Source: Flavobacterium frigidarium DSM 17623
Lineage (GTDB): Bacteria > Bacteroidota > Bacteroidia > Flavobacteriales > Flavobacteriaceae
DNA: 64,000 nucleotides
Assembly: GCF_000425505.1 (NCBI RefSeq)
Contig: NZ_AUDO01000004.1
Location: forward strand, 248,001-312,000
Direction of reading: 5' to 3'
Each line of letters opens with the position of its first letter. Within the stretch, counting starts at the first letter, position 1. The translations under genes and the position numbers were made by a program. Under the pieces are notes generated by a model. It made no database searches and was not told the DNA's origin. It saw only the letters and a list, made by a program, of their open reading frames with translations. This document shows, piece by piece, positions 7,111 to 16,812 of this stretch.

Positions 7111-9363
7111 TTAGTTAAATGCTATTGGTGCAGCCAAGCAAGAATCTGGAATTGCAAAGGCATCTACTAAGGCAACAGCCGAAGGTCTAATATCCCAGCA
7201 CAATTGATTCACCATTTTTCTAATTGCCTTGGTTTTTACTGCTTCCATGTAGCCGTCTTCTAGGTACCAAGATTTATTTTTCTCTATTTGTGATAAAGCA
7301 TACAACTGTGCCAATTTATCCAAAATATTCTTCTCATCACTATCCTTAACAGTAGCTATGGCAACTTGAAATTGTTCTAAAACCACTCTATCAAGATAGG
7401 CTTGTGCTACATCAATCATTTGGTGTTGCACAACATTAAAAGCATCGTAGGCTTCTAAACCACTTTCTATTAATTTTTTTAGACGTCGTGCTGCCGAAGC
7501 CAATATGGTTCTTTCTCTATGTTCGAAAGCTTGTAAATGAAACTGCCCATCTAAAAGATGCTCGCTATCTGTTTTACGGGTTGCAATAGGATTTTTTTCT
7601 GTGATAGCGGTAACCGCATTTTCATAAACGTAATTAAAGATTCCCATCTCTCCAAAAGTCTTTCTAAACTCTGATAATCTGTTTTTAGCGACCAATTGCA
7701 TTAAAACGGTATTGTCACCTTCAAAAGTGGTGTATATGTCGGTATCGTTTTTTAAAGCGTCAATTCGATTTTCAGATAGGTACCCTTTTCCTCCGCAGGC
7801 TTCTCTACATTCTTGTAAAATTGCAGTTGTGCTCCAAGTAGAATAGGCTTTCATACCCGCTGCTAGTGCTTCAATTTCTTGCATTTCTGATTCTTTCTTG
7901 TGCATGAAACGTTTGGTAACATATTGCAATGCAAAATGAATGGCATATGTTTTTGCTAATGGCGGTAATAAACGGCGTTGGTGCATTCGATAATTAAGAA
8001 TGGGCACTTCTGCTCCTCCTTCTGGTCCAAATTGCTTGCGTTGATTACTATACTTAATGGTTATTGCTAATCCACTTTTGGCTGCAGCCAAAGCAGAACG
8101 CGGAATACCAATACGCCCGCCCACTAGCGTACCTAGCATGGTAAAGAAACGTCTATTGTCACTAGGAATTGGACTTTCAAATTCTCCATCCTCATTCACT
8201 GAAGCAAAGCGATCCAACATGTTTTCTTTAGGAATAACGACTTGATTAAATTGTATCGTTCCATTATCAACTCCGTTCAAACCCATCTTTTGTCCGCAAT
8301 CTCCTATGATAATCCCATCTAGAACTGTCCCCGACGCATCTCTCAATGGCACTATAAAAGCATTGACACCGTAATCGTGATTATCAATAACCAACTTAGC
8401 AAAAACCGTAGCCATTTGCCCGTGCACTGCAGCGTTTCCTATGTATTCCTTTTGCGCTTTTTCATGTGGCGTATGGATCGTAAATGTTTTGTCATTGTGA
8501 TTGTAAGTAGCCGTAGTTTCTAGTCCTTTTACATTCGATCCATGATGCGTTTCGGTCATGGCAAAGCAACCTGGAATTTTTAAAGTACCAATGTCACGAA
8601 GGTATTTTTTATAGTGCTTCTCAGTACCAAGAGATTGCACACTCATACCCCAAAGCCCAAATTGCACCCCAAATTTAATAACCAAACTCAAATCGTGATA
8701 ACTGAGTGTTTCCATAATGGCAAAATAATCAACGATGTTATCACCACCTCCGTGCTCCTGAGGATAGGCCATATTACCCAAATTTTCATCTGCAAGTATT
8801 TTGCACCACTCATATACTTTTTCTCTATACACTGCGGTATCTGTTGTATGTATGTAAGCAAATTCAGGTCGTGAAATTACTTCTTTGACTCTATTAATTA
8901 TAGGAGCTTGTTCCCCATCAAGCAGTTTAGTAATTGCTTTTATATTAAATAAGTCTGTGTTTTGATAACGTGCTGTTTGTGTATTACCTATTTTTTTAAA
9001 ATTTCCTATAACCTCTTCACTTAAAATTCCCAAGTCGGCTTCTAGTTTAACAAAATCTAATTTGTTATCTATAATTGCTTGGTTATCATTCGAAAGAAAA
9101 AGCACCACATCAAATATGGTTTTTATTCCGCTTTGAGACTGCACTACTTCTTGTATTTGGTAATACCATTTAGATATTGTCTCACGACTAGGCGGAACCT
9201 CCTTTACAATTGACGCAGTTAATTCTTCTTTATCCAATGGCGAAAGCCACTGTTGCTTATTAACAAAGTCCTGAAGTGTATCAAATTCTTTCTCGGTAAG
9301 TAAGTCATCTGACCAAACCATATATAAAAACGGAAGCATTGCGCTTGTAGTACTATTTGTCAT
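7111..9363 (-). CDS. Acyl-CoA dehydrogenase of the acyl-CoA oxidase-like type
   Basis: A 750-residue flavoprotein, twice the length of ordinary acyl-CoA dehydrogenases and closer in size and motifs to peroxisomal-type acyl-CoA oxidases. It has an extra N-terminal helical part (about 1-140), the middle-domain flavin-contact motif CFAMTETHHGSNVKG, and late motifs CREACGGKGYLSENRI and TTFEGDNTVLMQ, the latter placing the catalytic Glu as in oxidases (YEGDN). A long C-terminal helical extension follows. It should oxidise acyl-CoA to trans-2-enoyl-CoA; whether electrons go to oxygen or to an electron-transfer flavoprotein cannot be told. It is a single gene, convergent with a thioesterase, which fits acyl-CoA turnover. 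Confidence 0.85.
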   Translation of the reverse strand: MTNSTTSAMLPFLYMVWSDDLLTEKEFDTLQDFVNKQQWLSPLDKEELTASIVKEVPPSRETISKWYYQIQEVVQSQSGIKTIFDVVLFLSNDNQAIIDNKLDFVKLEADLGILSEEVIGNFKKIGNTQTARYQNTDLFNIKAITKLLDGEQAPIINRVKEVISRPEFAYIHTTDTAVYREKVYEWCKILADENLGNMAYPQEHGGGDNIVDYFAIMETLSYHDLSLVIKFGVQFGLWGMSVQSLGTEKHYKKYLRDIGTLKIPGCFAMTETHHGSNVKGLETTATYNHNDKTFTIHTPHEKAQKEYIGNAAVHGQMATVFAKLVIDNHDYGVNAFIVPLRDASGTVLDGIIIGDCGQKMGLNGVDNGTIQFNQVVIPKENMLDRFASVNEDGEFESPIPSDNRRFFTMLGTLVGGRIGIPRSALAAAKSGLAITIKYSNQRKQFGPEGGAEVPILNYRMHQRRLLPPLAKTYAIHFALQYVTKRFMHKKESEMQEIEALAAGMKAYSTWSTTAILQECREACGGKGYLSENRIDALKNDTDIYTTFEGDNTVLMQLVAKNRLSEFRKTFGEMGIFNYVYENAVTAITEKNPIATRKTDSEHLLDGQFHLQAFEHRERTILASAARRLKKLIESGLEAYDAFNVVQHQMIDVAQAYLDRVVLEQFQVAIATVKDSDEKNILDKLAQLYALSQIEKNKSWYLEDGYMEAVKTKAIRKMVNQLCWDIRPSAVALVDAFAIPDSCLAAPIAFN

Positions 9364-9495
9364 AAGTGAAGTTGTAAAATTTAATTTTTGTCATCTACAG
9401 CACTATACGCACTAAAATGAAGTTACTAAAATTAAGGAATTCAAGTTGGTATTATTGTTAATGTACTACTAATTTTAAAAATGTGTGTAATAAAA

Positions 9496-9523
9496 AAGAG
9501 CCAGACATTAATTGCTGGCTCTT
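9496..9523 (-). terminator. Terminator of the RND efflux operon
   Basis: Perfect 9-bp stem (AAGAGCCAG with CTGGCTCTT) and a 10-base loop, followed on the minus strand by a T run (9495-9492). It lies 14 bases past the stop of the outer-membrane channel gene. Confidence 0.85.
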
Positions 9524-9536
9524 AATTTTAAGAATA

Positions 9537-10970
9537 TTATCTCCATCCTCCTCCAAGATCGCGATATACGTGAACAAAGGCATTTAACTGCCGCTCTTTA
9601 GTTTCTACCAACTCTAATTTAGTATCTAGAGCGTCTCTTTGTGTCATAAGCACTTCAAAATAATCAGCACGTGCATATTTAAATAGTTCGCCCGCAACAC
9701 TAATCGAAGTGTTTAATGCCGCTACTTGTTGGCTTTTCATTTGGTACTTTTTATCTAAATTATTGATATTAGCCATCTGATTGGCGACTTCAAAGTAAGC
9801 GTTCAATATAGTGCGCTCATAATTGTACAGCGCTTGAATCTGCCTTGCATTTGCCGAAGCAAATTCTGCTTTGATGGCGTTTCTATTAATTAATGGCGCT
9901 GTAATATCTCCAACCAAATTATACAATATCGACTCGGGGAATTTCAACAAGTATGAGGTTTTAAATGCTTGTAAACCATATCCCGCTGAGATTTCTAAGG
10001 ACGGGTAAAATTCTGCACGAGCCACTTTTACATCTAGTTTGGCTGCAGCCAACTCTAATTCAGCTTGCTTAATATCCGGGCGATTGGCTAGCAATTGAGA
10101 TGGAATACCTGCACTAGCAGCTGAGGGTAACAAATTCAAGAAGTTACTACTTTCTCGCTCAATTTTTTCAGGATAACGGCCCAGTAGAAAATTGATTTTG
10201 TTTTCAGTCTCAACTATATTTTGATTAATATCAAATTCCAAACTCTTTGACGACAGTACCTCCGCTTGAAATTTCTGGACTGCAAGTTCAGTAGCTCTAG
10301 CCGACTCTTTTTGCGCTTTTACGATTTCAAGAGCGTGCTGTTGTAAATCAATATTCTGTTTTACAATTTCTAACTGATTGTCTAGCGATTGTAGTTCGTA
10401 ATAAGAATCTGCCACCTCAGCAATGAGATTGGTAATTACAAAATTCTTCCCTTCAACAGAAGCCAGATATTTTGTTACAGCAGCCTTTTTAGCATTGTGC
10501 AATTTTTTCCAAATATCTACTTCCCAGTTTGCAAATGCGCTGATATTAAAATCTGTCAAAGGATCTGGAAATTCTTTACCAGGAGCAATTTCGGTAGTTG
10601 CATCACCCGCACCTTGGCTGGTGTAACGACCTACTTTTTCAACACCAGAACCTGCCCGTAAACCTACTGAAGGGAGCAATTGTCCCTTGCGAACACGTAT
10701 GTCATTCTTTGCAATTTCGATGTCCTGCAGGGTGATATTTAATTCTTGATTATTCTGTAGAGCGACTGTGATTAGTGCTGTAAGCTTAGGATCATTAAAA
10801 TAGGATTCCCAATTTAAGGCAGCGACATTTACTGTGTCTTGAGACAAGCCAAAACTCTCTGGAATAGCAGTTGGTTCTGGCACAGTAGCGGCAGATGGAG
10901 CCTTACAGCTAATAATTGTAAGGCCTGTCACCATAACTACTGCGTAGCGATACATGATTGATTTATTCAT
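9537..10970 (-). CDS. Outer-membrane efflux channel, TolC/OprM-like lipoprotein
   Basis: A 477-residue protein with a lipoprotein signal (GLTIISC, Cys near residue 23) and two outer-membrane-efflux repeats typical of the NodT/OprM group, including LNWESYFNDPKLTALI, NWEVDIWKKLHNAKKAA and LLANRPDIKQAELELAAAK. It forms the trimeric channel of a tripartite pump. It is the last gene of the operon and its start overlaps the end of the RND pump gene by 8 bases, which suggests translational coupling. Confidence 0.93.
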   Translation of the reverse strand: MNKSIMYRYAVVMVTGLTIISCKAPSAATVPEPTAIPESFGLSQDTVNVAALNWESYFNDPKLTALITVALQNNQELNITLQDIEIAKNDIRVRKGQLLPSVGLRAGSGVEKVGRYTSQGAGDATTEIAPGKEFPDPLTDFNISAFANWEVDIWKKLHNAKKAAVTKYLASVEGKNFVITNLIAEVADSYYELQSLDNQLEIVKQNIDLQQHALEIVKAQKESARATELAVQKFQAEVLSSKSLEFDINQNIVETENKINFLLGRYPEKIERESSNFLNLLPSAASAGIPSQLLANRPDIKQAELELAAAKLDVKVARAEFYPSLEISAGYGLQAFKTSYLLKFPESILYNLVGDITAPLINRNAIKAEFASANARQIQALYNYERTILNAYFEVANQMANINNLDKKYQMKSQQVAALNTSISVAGELFKYARADYFEVLMTQRDALDTKLELVETKERQLNAFVHVYRDLGGGWR

Positions 10971-13900
10971 GGTGATTAAATTCTTCTGTTAATGGATTTT
11001 CGTCTTCGTCTTTTGAGAGCTTGTGCTTTTCTGATATTTTAGCAAATATTAAGTATAGTCCAGGAATTAAGACCACACCACACAATGTCCCTATGAACAT
11101 TCCTCCCGCCGCTGCAGTTCCTAATGTTCTATTCCCTATTTTTCCTGGATCAGAGGCCATAGAAAGCGGAATCAATCCTGCAATAAAAGCAAATGAAGTC
11201 ATTAAAATAGGTCTGAAACGCACTAGCGCTCCTTCCATAGCTGCATCAAGTACGGCGACACCCTGACTGTGCTTTAATGCGGCAAATTCTACAATCAAAA
11301 CGGCATTCTTACCTAGCAGACCAATAAGCATTATTAAGGAAACTTGCGCGTAAATATTATTCTCTAAACCAAATAATTTCAAAAATAAGAATGCTCCAAA
11401 AATACCTGCAGGAAGTGATAAGATTACAATTAATGGTAGTACAAAACTTTCATATTGAGCAGCAAGAACTAGGTACACAAACCCTAAACAAATGAGGAAG
11501 ATGTAAATCGCTTCGTTTCCTCTTGCAACCTCATCAGCAGAAATTCCTGCCCAGTCAATCCCAAAGCCTCTAGGAAGAGTCTTAGCGGCGACTTCGTTGA
11601 CAACCTGAATTGCAGTACCACTACTGTATCCTATTGCTGGTGCCCCACTAATCTCGGCAGCATTGTACATATTGTGTCTCGTAATTTCAGATAATCCGTA
11701 GACTTTTTTCATTTTCATAAATGCCGAAAAAGGAACCATTTCATCACGATTGTTTTTTACATACAATTTTAAAATATCCTCAGGTAAAGCTCTATATTGA
11801 GGCAATGCTTGTACAATTACCTTGTACTGACGGTCATATTTAATAAAATTAGTTTCGTAATTACTACCCACCAGTGTAGACAAGGTGTTCATTGCATTCT
11901 CAATGCTCACTCCTTTTTGCTGGGCAATGTCGTTGTCAATATCAAGCATGTATTGCGGAAAACTAGCACTGTAAAAAGTAAAAACCGAAGTAAGTTCAGG
12001 ACGCTTTTTAAGTTCAGCAACAAACTCCTTACTTACCGTTTCCATTTTTTTATAGTCACCTGATCCTGCTTTGTCTAACAAGCGCAACTCAAATCCTCCT
12101 GCAGCTCCATAACCAGGAACAGCTGGGGGTTGGAAATATTCGATAGTAGCACCAGAGATATTTTTAGTCTCTTCTTCTAGTTGCTTGATAACTTCTTCTA
12201 CATTTTCGTGACGCTCTTCCCAACTTTTAAGATTGATTAAACAAGTTCCTGTATTGGCCCCTGTTCCCTCGGTCAATATTTCGTATCCAGCCAATGCTGA
12301 AACAGACTTAACGCCATCAATTTTCTCAGCGATTTTTTGCAATTTTTCAGCAATCTCATTTGTTCTTTCTAATGACGAACCTGGAGGTGTTTGTATAATC
12401 GCGTAAAACATTCCTTGGTCCTCATTAGGAATAAATCCCGATGGTAAACTATTATTGATAAAAAATATTCCCACACAAAATGCAGCTAATACTGCAATAG
12501 TAACCGATTTTCTGTTAATGAATAAGGTCAAGACTTTTTTATACCCATGAGTAAGATCATCGAACTTTTTATTGAAACCATCTAAAAATCTATTGATTAA
12601 GTTTCGAGGGCGGGGTTTACCATGATTATTTTTTAACATCAAAGCACACAATGCTGGTGTCAATGTCAAAGCCACAATTCCCGAAAGGATAATTGCTGTA
12701 GTCATCGTAATCGAGAACTGACGGTAAAATATACCTACAGGACCTGACATAAATGCGACTGGAATAAATACGGCCGCCATCAAAAAGGTTATGGCGATAA
12801 TTGCACCACCAATTTCTGACATAGCTTTTTTAGTTGCTTTTCTTGGCGAAAGATGCTCCTCCTCCATCTTAGCGTGAACCGCTTCAATAACTACGATGGC
12901 ATCATCTACCACCACTCCAATCGCTAAGACTAATGCAAATAAAGTGATCAAGTTAATGGTAATCCCAAAAAGCTGCATGAATGCAAATGTTCCTACTAAG
13001 GATACGGGTACTGCAATAGCTGGAATAACTGTTGATCGCCAATCTCCTAAGAAAATAAACACAACCAAACCTACTAATATAAAAGCTTCAACAAGCGTGT
13101 GAATAACTTTTTCGATAGAAGCATCTAAGAATTTAGACACATCATAACTAATTTCGTAATCCATCCCTTTTGGAAACGATTTTTTAAGGTCGGCTAGTTT
13201 GGCTTTCACATCTGTAATTACCTGACTTGCATTACTCCCGTAAGACTGTTTTATAGTAATCGCAGCCGAAGGCTTTCCATCTATACTCGAATAAATATCA
13301 TACATCGAACTACCAAATTCCACATCGGCTACATCTTTTAATCGCAGGAGTTCTCCATTTTCACCAGCGCGAACAACAATATTCTCATAGCCGTCTTTTG
13401 TAGTAAAACGCCCCTTGTATTTTAGTACGTATTCGAATGCTTGTGATCGCTTACCAGAACTTTCACCTGTTTTTCCAGGAGAAGCTTCTAAACTTTGGTT
13501 GCTCAATGACTCCAAAACTTCTTCAGCAGAAATTTTGAAAGAAAGCATGCGGTCAGGTTTCAGCCAAATACGCATGGCATAATCACGATTTCCCAAAATA
13601 TCTGCAACACCTACTCCATTAACACGCTTTAAATCAGATAAAATATTGATGTCAGCATAGTTGTAAAGAAACTTTTGATTGGTATTTGGGTCCGTGCTAA
13701 ATAAATTGACATACAAAAGCATGTTAGGCTCTTCACGTGTGATTTTTAATCCCTCACGCACTACTAATGGTGGCAACTTATTGATTACAGATGCCACACG
13801 GTTTTGAACATTAATTGCAGCTTGGTTAGGATCAGTACCTAAATTAAAAACGACTTGCACAGACGCTTCTCCATCATTTCCCGCATCTGAAGTTATGTAC

Positions 13901-14127
13901 TTCATTCCCGGAACACCATTTAAAGCACGCTCCAATGGAATTACAACCGCTTTAACCATCAACTCCCCATTAGCTCCAGGATAATCAGCGGTAATATTCA
14001 CCTTAGGCGGCGAAATTGCAGGAAACTGCGTCACCGGAAGACCAGTCATTGCCAGTACTCCCAAAAAGACGATAACTAGCGATATCACTATCGAAAGTAC
14101 TGGTCTTTGTATAAATTTATCAAACAT
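10963..14127 (-). CDS. RND-family multidrug efflux pump, inner-membrane subunit (AcrB/MexB type, HAE1)
   Basis: A 1054-residue protein with 12 predicted membrane helices and two large periplasmic loops. The proton-relay residues are visible: the Asp pair in LAIGVVVDDAIVVIE (TM4) and the Lys in LIGLLGKNAVLIVEFA (TM10). The family hallmark FIPNEDQG is also present. This places it in the hydrophobe/amphiphile group rather than the heavy-metal CzcA group. It sits between the adaptor gene (29-base gap) and the channel gene (overlap), a complete tripartite system. The pumped compounds cannot be deduced. Confidence 0.95.
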   Translation of the reverse strand: MFDKFIQRPVLSIVISLVIVFLGVLAMTGLPVTQFPAISPPKVNITADYPGANGELMVKAVVIPLERALNGVPGMKYITSDAGNDGEASVQVVFNLGTDPNQAAINVQNRVASVINKLPPLVVREGLKITREEPNMLLYVNLFSTDPNTNQKFLYNYADINILSDLKRVNGVGVADILGNRDYAMRIWLKPDRMLSFKISAEEVLESLSNQSLEASPGKTGESSGKRSQAFEYVLKYKGRFTTKDGYENIVVRAGENGELLRLKDVADVEFGSSMYDIYSSIDGKPSAAITIKQSYGSNASQVITDVKAKLADLKKSFPKGMDYEISYDVSKFLDASIEKVIHTLVEAFILVGLVVFIFLGDWRSTVIPAIAVPVSLVGTFAFMQLFGITINLITLFALVLAIGVVVDDAIVVIEAVHAKMEEEHLSPRKATKKAMSEIGGAIIAITFLMAAVFIPVAFMSGPVGIFYRQFSITMTTAIILSGIVALTLTPALCALMLKNNHGKPRPRNLINRFLDGFNKKFDDLTHGYKKVLTLFINRKSVTIAVLAAFCVGIFFINNSLPSGFIPNEDQGMFYAIIQTPPGSSLERTNEIAEKLQKIAEKIDGVKSVSALAGYEILTEGTGANTGTCLINLKSWEERHENVEEVIKQLEEETKNISGATIEYFQPPAVPGYGAAGGFELRLLDKAGSGDYKKMETVSKEFVAELKKRPELTSVFTFYSASFPQYMLDIDNDIAQQKGVSIENAMNTLSTLVGSNYETNFIKYDRQYKVIVQALPQYRALPEDILKLYVKNNRDEMVPFSAFMKMKKVYGLSEITRHNMYNAAEISGAPAIGYSSGTAIQVVNEVAAKTLPRGFGIDWAGISADEVARGNEAIYIFLICLGFVYLVLAAQYESFVLPLIVILSLPAGIFGAFLFLKLFGLENNIYAQVSLIMLIGLLGKNAVLIVEFAALKHSQGVAVLDAAMEGALVRFRPILMTSFAFIAGLIPLSMASDPGKIGNRTLGTAAAGGMFIGTLCGVVLIPGLYLIFAKISEKHKLSKDEDENPLTEEFNHHE

Positions 14128-14156
14128 TTTTTCTGTTTTTTATTTGGTTAAACCAA

Positions 14157-15239
14157 CTATTCTGCGTGAAGTCTCAAACTATTTAACACCTTACTTGGTT
14201 TTAAAAAGTCATATTGAATGGTATCGTTTTCATTTGCTTTTTGAATACCGTCAAATACGATTTTATCGTTTACGGTTATTCCCGATTCGATAACATACAA
14301 ATCAGGCATTTCTCCTTTTACCACAATCTCTCTAGATTTGATAACATTGTTTTTGTTTACAATAAAAACATACTTTTTATCTTGTATTTCGTAGGTAGCT
14401 TTTTGTGGAATAACTAAGGCTTGGTGTAAGGGTACCACCATCATAACAGAACCAGTTTCGCCATTACGCAGCAGTTTATCTGGGTTAGGGAAGCGTGACC
14501 TAAAAGCTATATTCCCTGTTTCATTATCGAATTCTCCTTCGACTAACTCTACTTTTCCTGCTTGTTTTAATATATCCCCATTTGCTAATTTCAAGTTGAC
14601 TTTAGTATCGGCTCTATTTTTAAAATCTGTTTCATAACTCAAATATTCAGGCTCAGAAACATTGAAATAAGCAAACATTTCGCTATTATCCGAGAGGCTT
14701 GTTAGTAACTCACCTTCGTCAATTAGGCTTCCTAATTTTTTAGGTATTCTATCAATCGTACCTGAAAAGGGAGCTCTTATTTCAGTAAAAGACAAGTGAA
14801 GTTTAGCTACAGCAACCTGCGCTCTAGCTTGTTGTAAATTGGCACTTGCAACCGCCTGTTCATTCTTAGAGATAATGTTTTTATCTGCTAGATTTTTGGT
14901 GTTTTGGAATTCAATTTCAGCAGATTTAGCTTCCGCTTGTGCTTTTAATAATTCGGCTTCGTACATTTTGGGCATGATTCTAAAAAGTAATTGCCCTTGT
15001 TTTACATATTGCCCTTCATCGACATAAATTTTCTGTAGAAAGCCTTTTTCTTGTGCTCTAATTTCGATGTTTTGCACCGATTTAATTTGAGAAACATACT
15101 GCTTTGTAAATGAGGTGTCAATAACTGCAGGACTTGTTACAGTGTATTTTATAGGTGCTTCTTTTTCTTCCTTTTTAGAATTACAACTCACAAGGAAACT
15201 TGCGGCCAATAAGCCAGTAATCATGATGATTTTTTTCAT
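14157..15239 (-). CDS. RND efflux membrane-fusion (periplasmic adaptor) lipoprotein
   Basis: A 360-residue adaptor beginning MKKIIMITGLLAASFLVSC with a lipobox Cys at 19. A biotinyl-lipoyl half motif (EIRAQEKGFLQKIYVDEGQYVKQGQ) and its partner (FTEIRAPFSGTIDRIPKKLGSLIDEG) flank a coiled-coil hairpin, followed by beta-barrel and membrane-proximal domains, as in AcrA/MexA. I use the ATG at 15239, not the TTG three codons earlier, because lipoprotein signals rarely start with extra polar residues. It is the first gene of the efflux operon. No regulator gene lies next to it. Confidence 0.93.
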   Translation of the reverse strand: MKKIIMITGLLAASFLVSCNSKKEEKEAPIKYTVTSPAVIDTSFTKQYVSQIKSVQNIEIRAQEKGFLQKIYVDEGQYVKQGQLLFRIMPKMYEAELLKAQAEAKSAEIEFQNTKNLADKNIISKNEQAVASANLQQARAQVAVAKLHLSFTEIRAPFSGTIDRIPKKLGSLIDEGELLTSLSDNSEMFAYFNVSEPEYLSYETDFKNRADTKVNLKLANGDILKQAGKVELVEGEFDNETGNIAFRSRFPNPDKLLRNGETGSVMMVVPLHQALVIPQKATYEIQDKKYVFIVNKNNVIKSREIVVKGEMPDLYVIESGITVNDKIVFDGIQKANENDTIQYDFLKPSKVLNSLRLHAE

Positions 15240-15325
15240 GGTATTCAATAGTAATTTAGCAATGAAATGATTGAGACGTAGCGATCTCTCTTCGTTTTTA
15301 AATAGTGATTGCCAAAAAAAACTAA

Positions 15326-15354
15326 CGCATAGTATAGCAAGGCGCTATGATGCG
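15326..15354 (-). terminator. Possible terminator between the small secreted protein gene and the efflux operon
   Basis: Two nested stems (CGCAT with ATGCG, ATAGC with GCTAT) with a small asymmetric bulge. On the minus strand it is followed by TTAG and a run of eight T (15320-15313). It would end the 15402-15797 transcript. A TAnnTTTG-like box (15365-15358) lies directly upstream, so an attenuator role is also possible. Confidence 0.45.
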
Positions 15355-15401
15355 ATACAAAATTATAAATAGGGATTTTGGCAATTAAAAAAACGTATTG
15401 C

Positions 15402-15797
15402 TCAAATTCTTAAAACTTGAAGTCTAAAAAATGTAGGTGAAGAATAACCACAAAAATGTGCGTGTTGATTTTGAGTAGTAAGTACTTTAGTTTTTAAATC
15501 AAGTGAGATAAAAGCATGATACCATGCTTGTGTACTACTAGTACTAACAGCAGCTAAATTTTTATCAGTGTTGGATTTATTATTTGCGCCAAAATTGCAG
15601 TCGTCTTCTGTATCAGTATCTGCATCTTCAATTAAGTCGCTATCCTGATCTTTATGGAAAAATTTTATTTGTGGATTTTTTGTAAGTGTTGCTTTTATAC
15701 AATTTACTTGAAGTGGATGCATTGTAGCCGCATGCATAGTTGTTCCTCCGCAGAAAAGCAGCATACTGAAATATATTAGAAACAAGGCTATTCTCAT
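15402..15797 (-). CDS. Small secreted protein of unknown function upstream of efflux operon
   Basis: I do not recognise a domain in these 131 residues. There is a signal-peptide-like N-terminus (hydrophobic 3-16, with likely cleavage near MHAAT), then an acidic stretch DSDLIEDADTDTEDDC and a hydrophobic C-terminal end FFRLQVLRI. Small secreted proteins ending in a similar LRI tail are common near flavobacterial transport operons, but I cannot assign a role. The His and Cys residues spread over the mature part could suggest metal contact; this is only a thought. Same strand as the efflux operon, 163 bases upstream of its first gene. Confidence 0.65.
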   Translation of the reverse strand: MRIALFLIYFSMLLFCGGTTMHAATMHPLQVNCIKATLTKNPQIKFFHKDQDSDLIEDADTDTEDDCNFGANNKSNTDKNLAAVSTSSTQAWYHAFISLDLKTKVLTTQNQHAHFCGYSSPTFFRLQVLRI

Positions 15798-16169
15798 CAG
15801 CTATTCGCTTTTTTTAACAATATGAGTGTAAAAAATTTAAAGTATAAGAAGGTCCGAAACTATCTTGTGAAATTTTTATCAAAAGTATATTGAAATATGT
15901 AAAGAAAAATAGTTTTTAATACTATTTTAAGAATAAAATTTGTTATAATTTTTCAAAGCATTCTCCCTTGATTCCTTTTACCAACTTATACGATATTATA
16001 TTTTCGAAATTAACATGTAGCAATTAGATAAATATTTAACAATCAATAAATTAAAAAATATTCATAGTTAGAAAAACCAGTATATAGGTAAAAATAGTCC
16101 TGATAATTAAATCAGAAAATAGTGTTAAAAACGGTTAAAGTGGATATCCTATAACATTGTTAAAGTACC
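15798..16169. other. Divergent intergenic region, no gene seen
   Basis: AT-rich, 372 bases. A minus-strand TAnnTTTG match, TACTTTTG, lies at 15887-15880, about 83 bases before the small secreted protein gene, and could be its promoter. No convincing -33 element, hairpin or small reading frame was seen elsewhere. Confidence 0.4.
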
Positions 16170-16211
16170 ATGTATGTACATTTACAGTATAAAACAATAA
16201 AAATTACGCAT

Positions 16212-16811
16212 ATGGAATTCATAAATGCAATGAGAAAACGCTACAGTACAAAGAAGTATGATGCGACAAAAAAAATAAATGCAAAATTAATTGAAGAACT
16301 TAAAGAGATACTTGTTTTGAGTCCGTCTTCTATTAATAGTCAGCCATGGCAGTTTCAGTTCGTTTCTTATCCAGAGATCAAGAAAGAATTAGCCGCAGCT
16401 TCTTTATTCAATGAGGAAAAAATAAACCAATGTGATACTTTAGTTGTTTTCAATTCTATCTATGATGTGGAGGTATTCGAAAAGCAAATTAAGGAGAACT
16501 TGCCGCAGTCGGCAATTGATTATTACAATACTCATTTAAAGCAATTAACGCATGATGAATTGAGAGTATGGTTTGACAAGCAGGTATATCTATCATTAGG
16601 CATTTTATTAGCCGCATGCGCTCAAATGGAAATCGACGCGACACCCATGGAAGGTATCGAAGCAGAGAAATACCACCAAATATTAAAAATGGACGGATAT
16701 ACAAGCTTATTTGCTGTTGCAATAGGATATAGAGATGCCGATGACAAAAATCAACCTAGCCATAAACCAAAATCAAGATTAGCGCAAGAAGCTATTGTAA
16801 AAACAATATAA
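16212..16811 (+). CDS. NAD(P)H-dependent nitroreductase-family flavoprotein (NfsB-like)
   Basis: A 199-residue member of the nitroreductase fold. The FMN-phosphate binding start RKRYSTKKYD, the SPSSINSQPWQF motif and the late segment AACAQMEIDATPMEGIEAEKYHQIL are typical of NfsB/dihydropteridine-reductase-like proteins. It reduces nitro or quinone substrates with NAD(P)H in the cytoplasm; the natural substrate is unknown. I use the ATG at 16212 (MEFINAMRKRYS) because family members start there; the earlier in-frame ATG at 16170 would add 14 residues with no match. It is separated by one base from the next gene, so the two are translated together. Confidence 0.85.
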   Translation: MEFINAMRKRYSTKKYDATKKINAKLIEELKEILVLSPSSINSQPWQFQFVSYPEIKKELAAASLFNEEKINQCDTLVVFNSIYDVEVFEKQIKENLPQSAIDYYNTHLKQLTHDELRVWFDKQVYLSLGILLAACAQMEIDATPMEGIEAEKYHQILKMDGYTSLFAVAIGYRDADDKNQPSHKPKSRLAQEAIVKTI

Positions 16812-16812
16812 T

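Noticed and set aside
14144..14156. TTGGTTAAACCAA palindrome, like the alginate operators
   Set aside because: It is a single copy in the short gap between the efflux adaptor and pump genes, has no -7 box and lacks the 13-bp tandem partner. It is more likely chance or a small hairpin.
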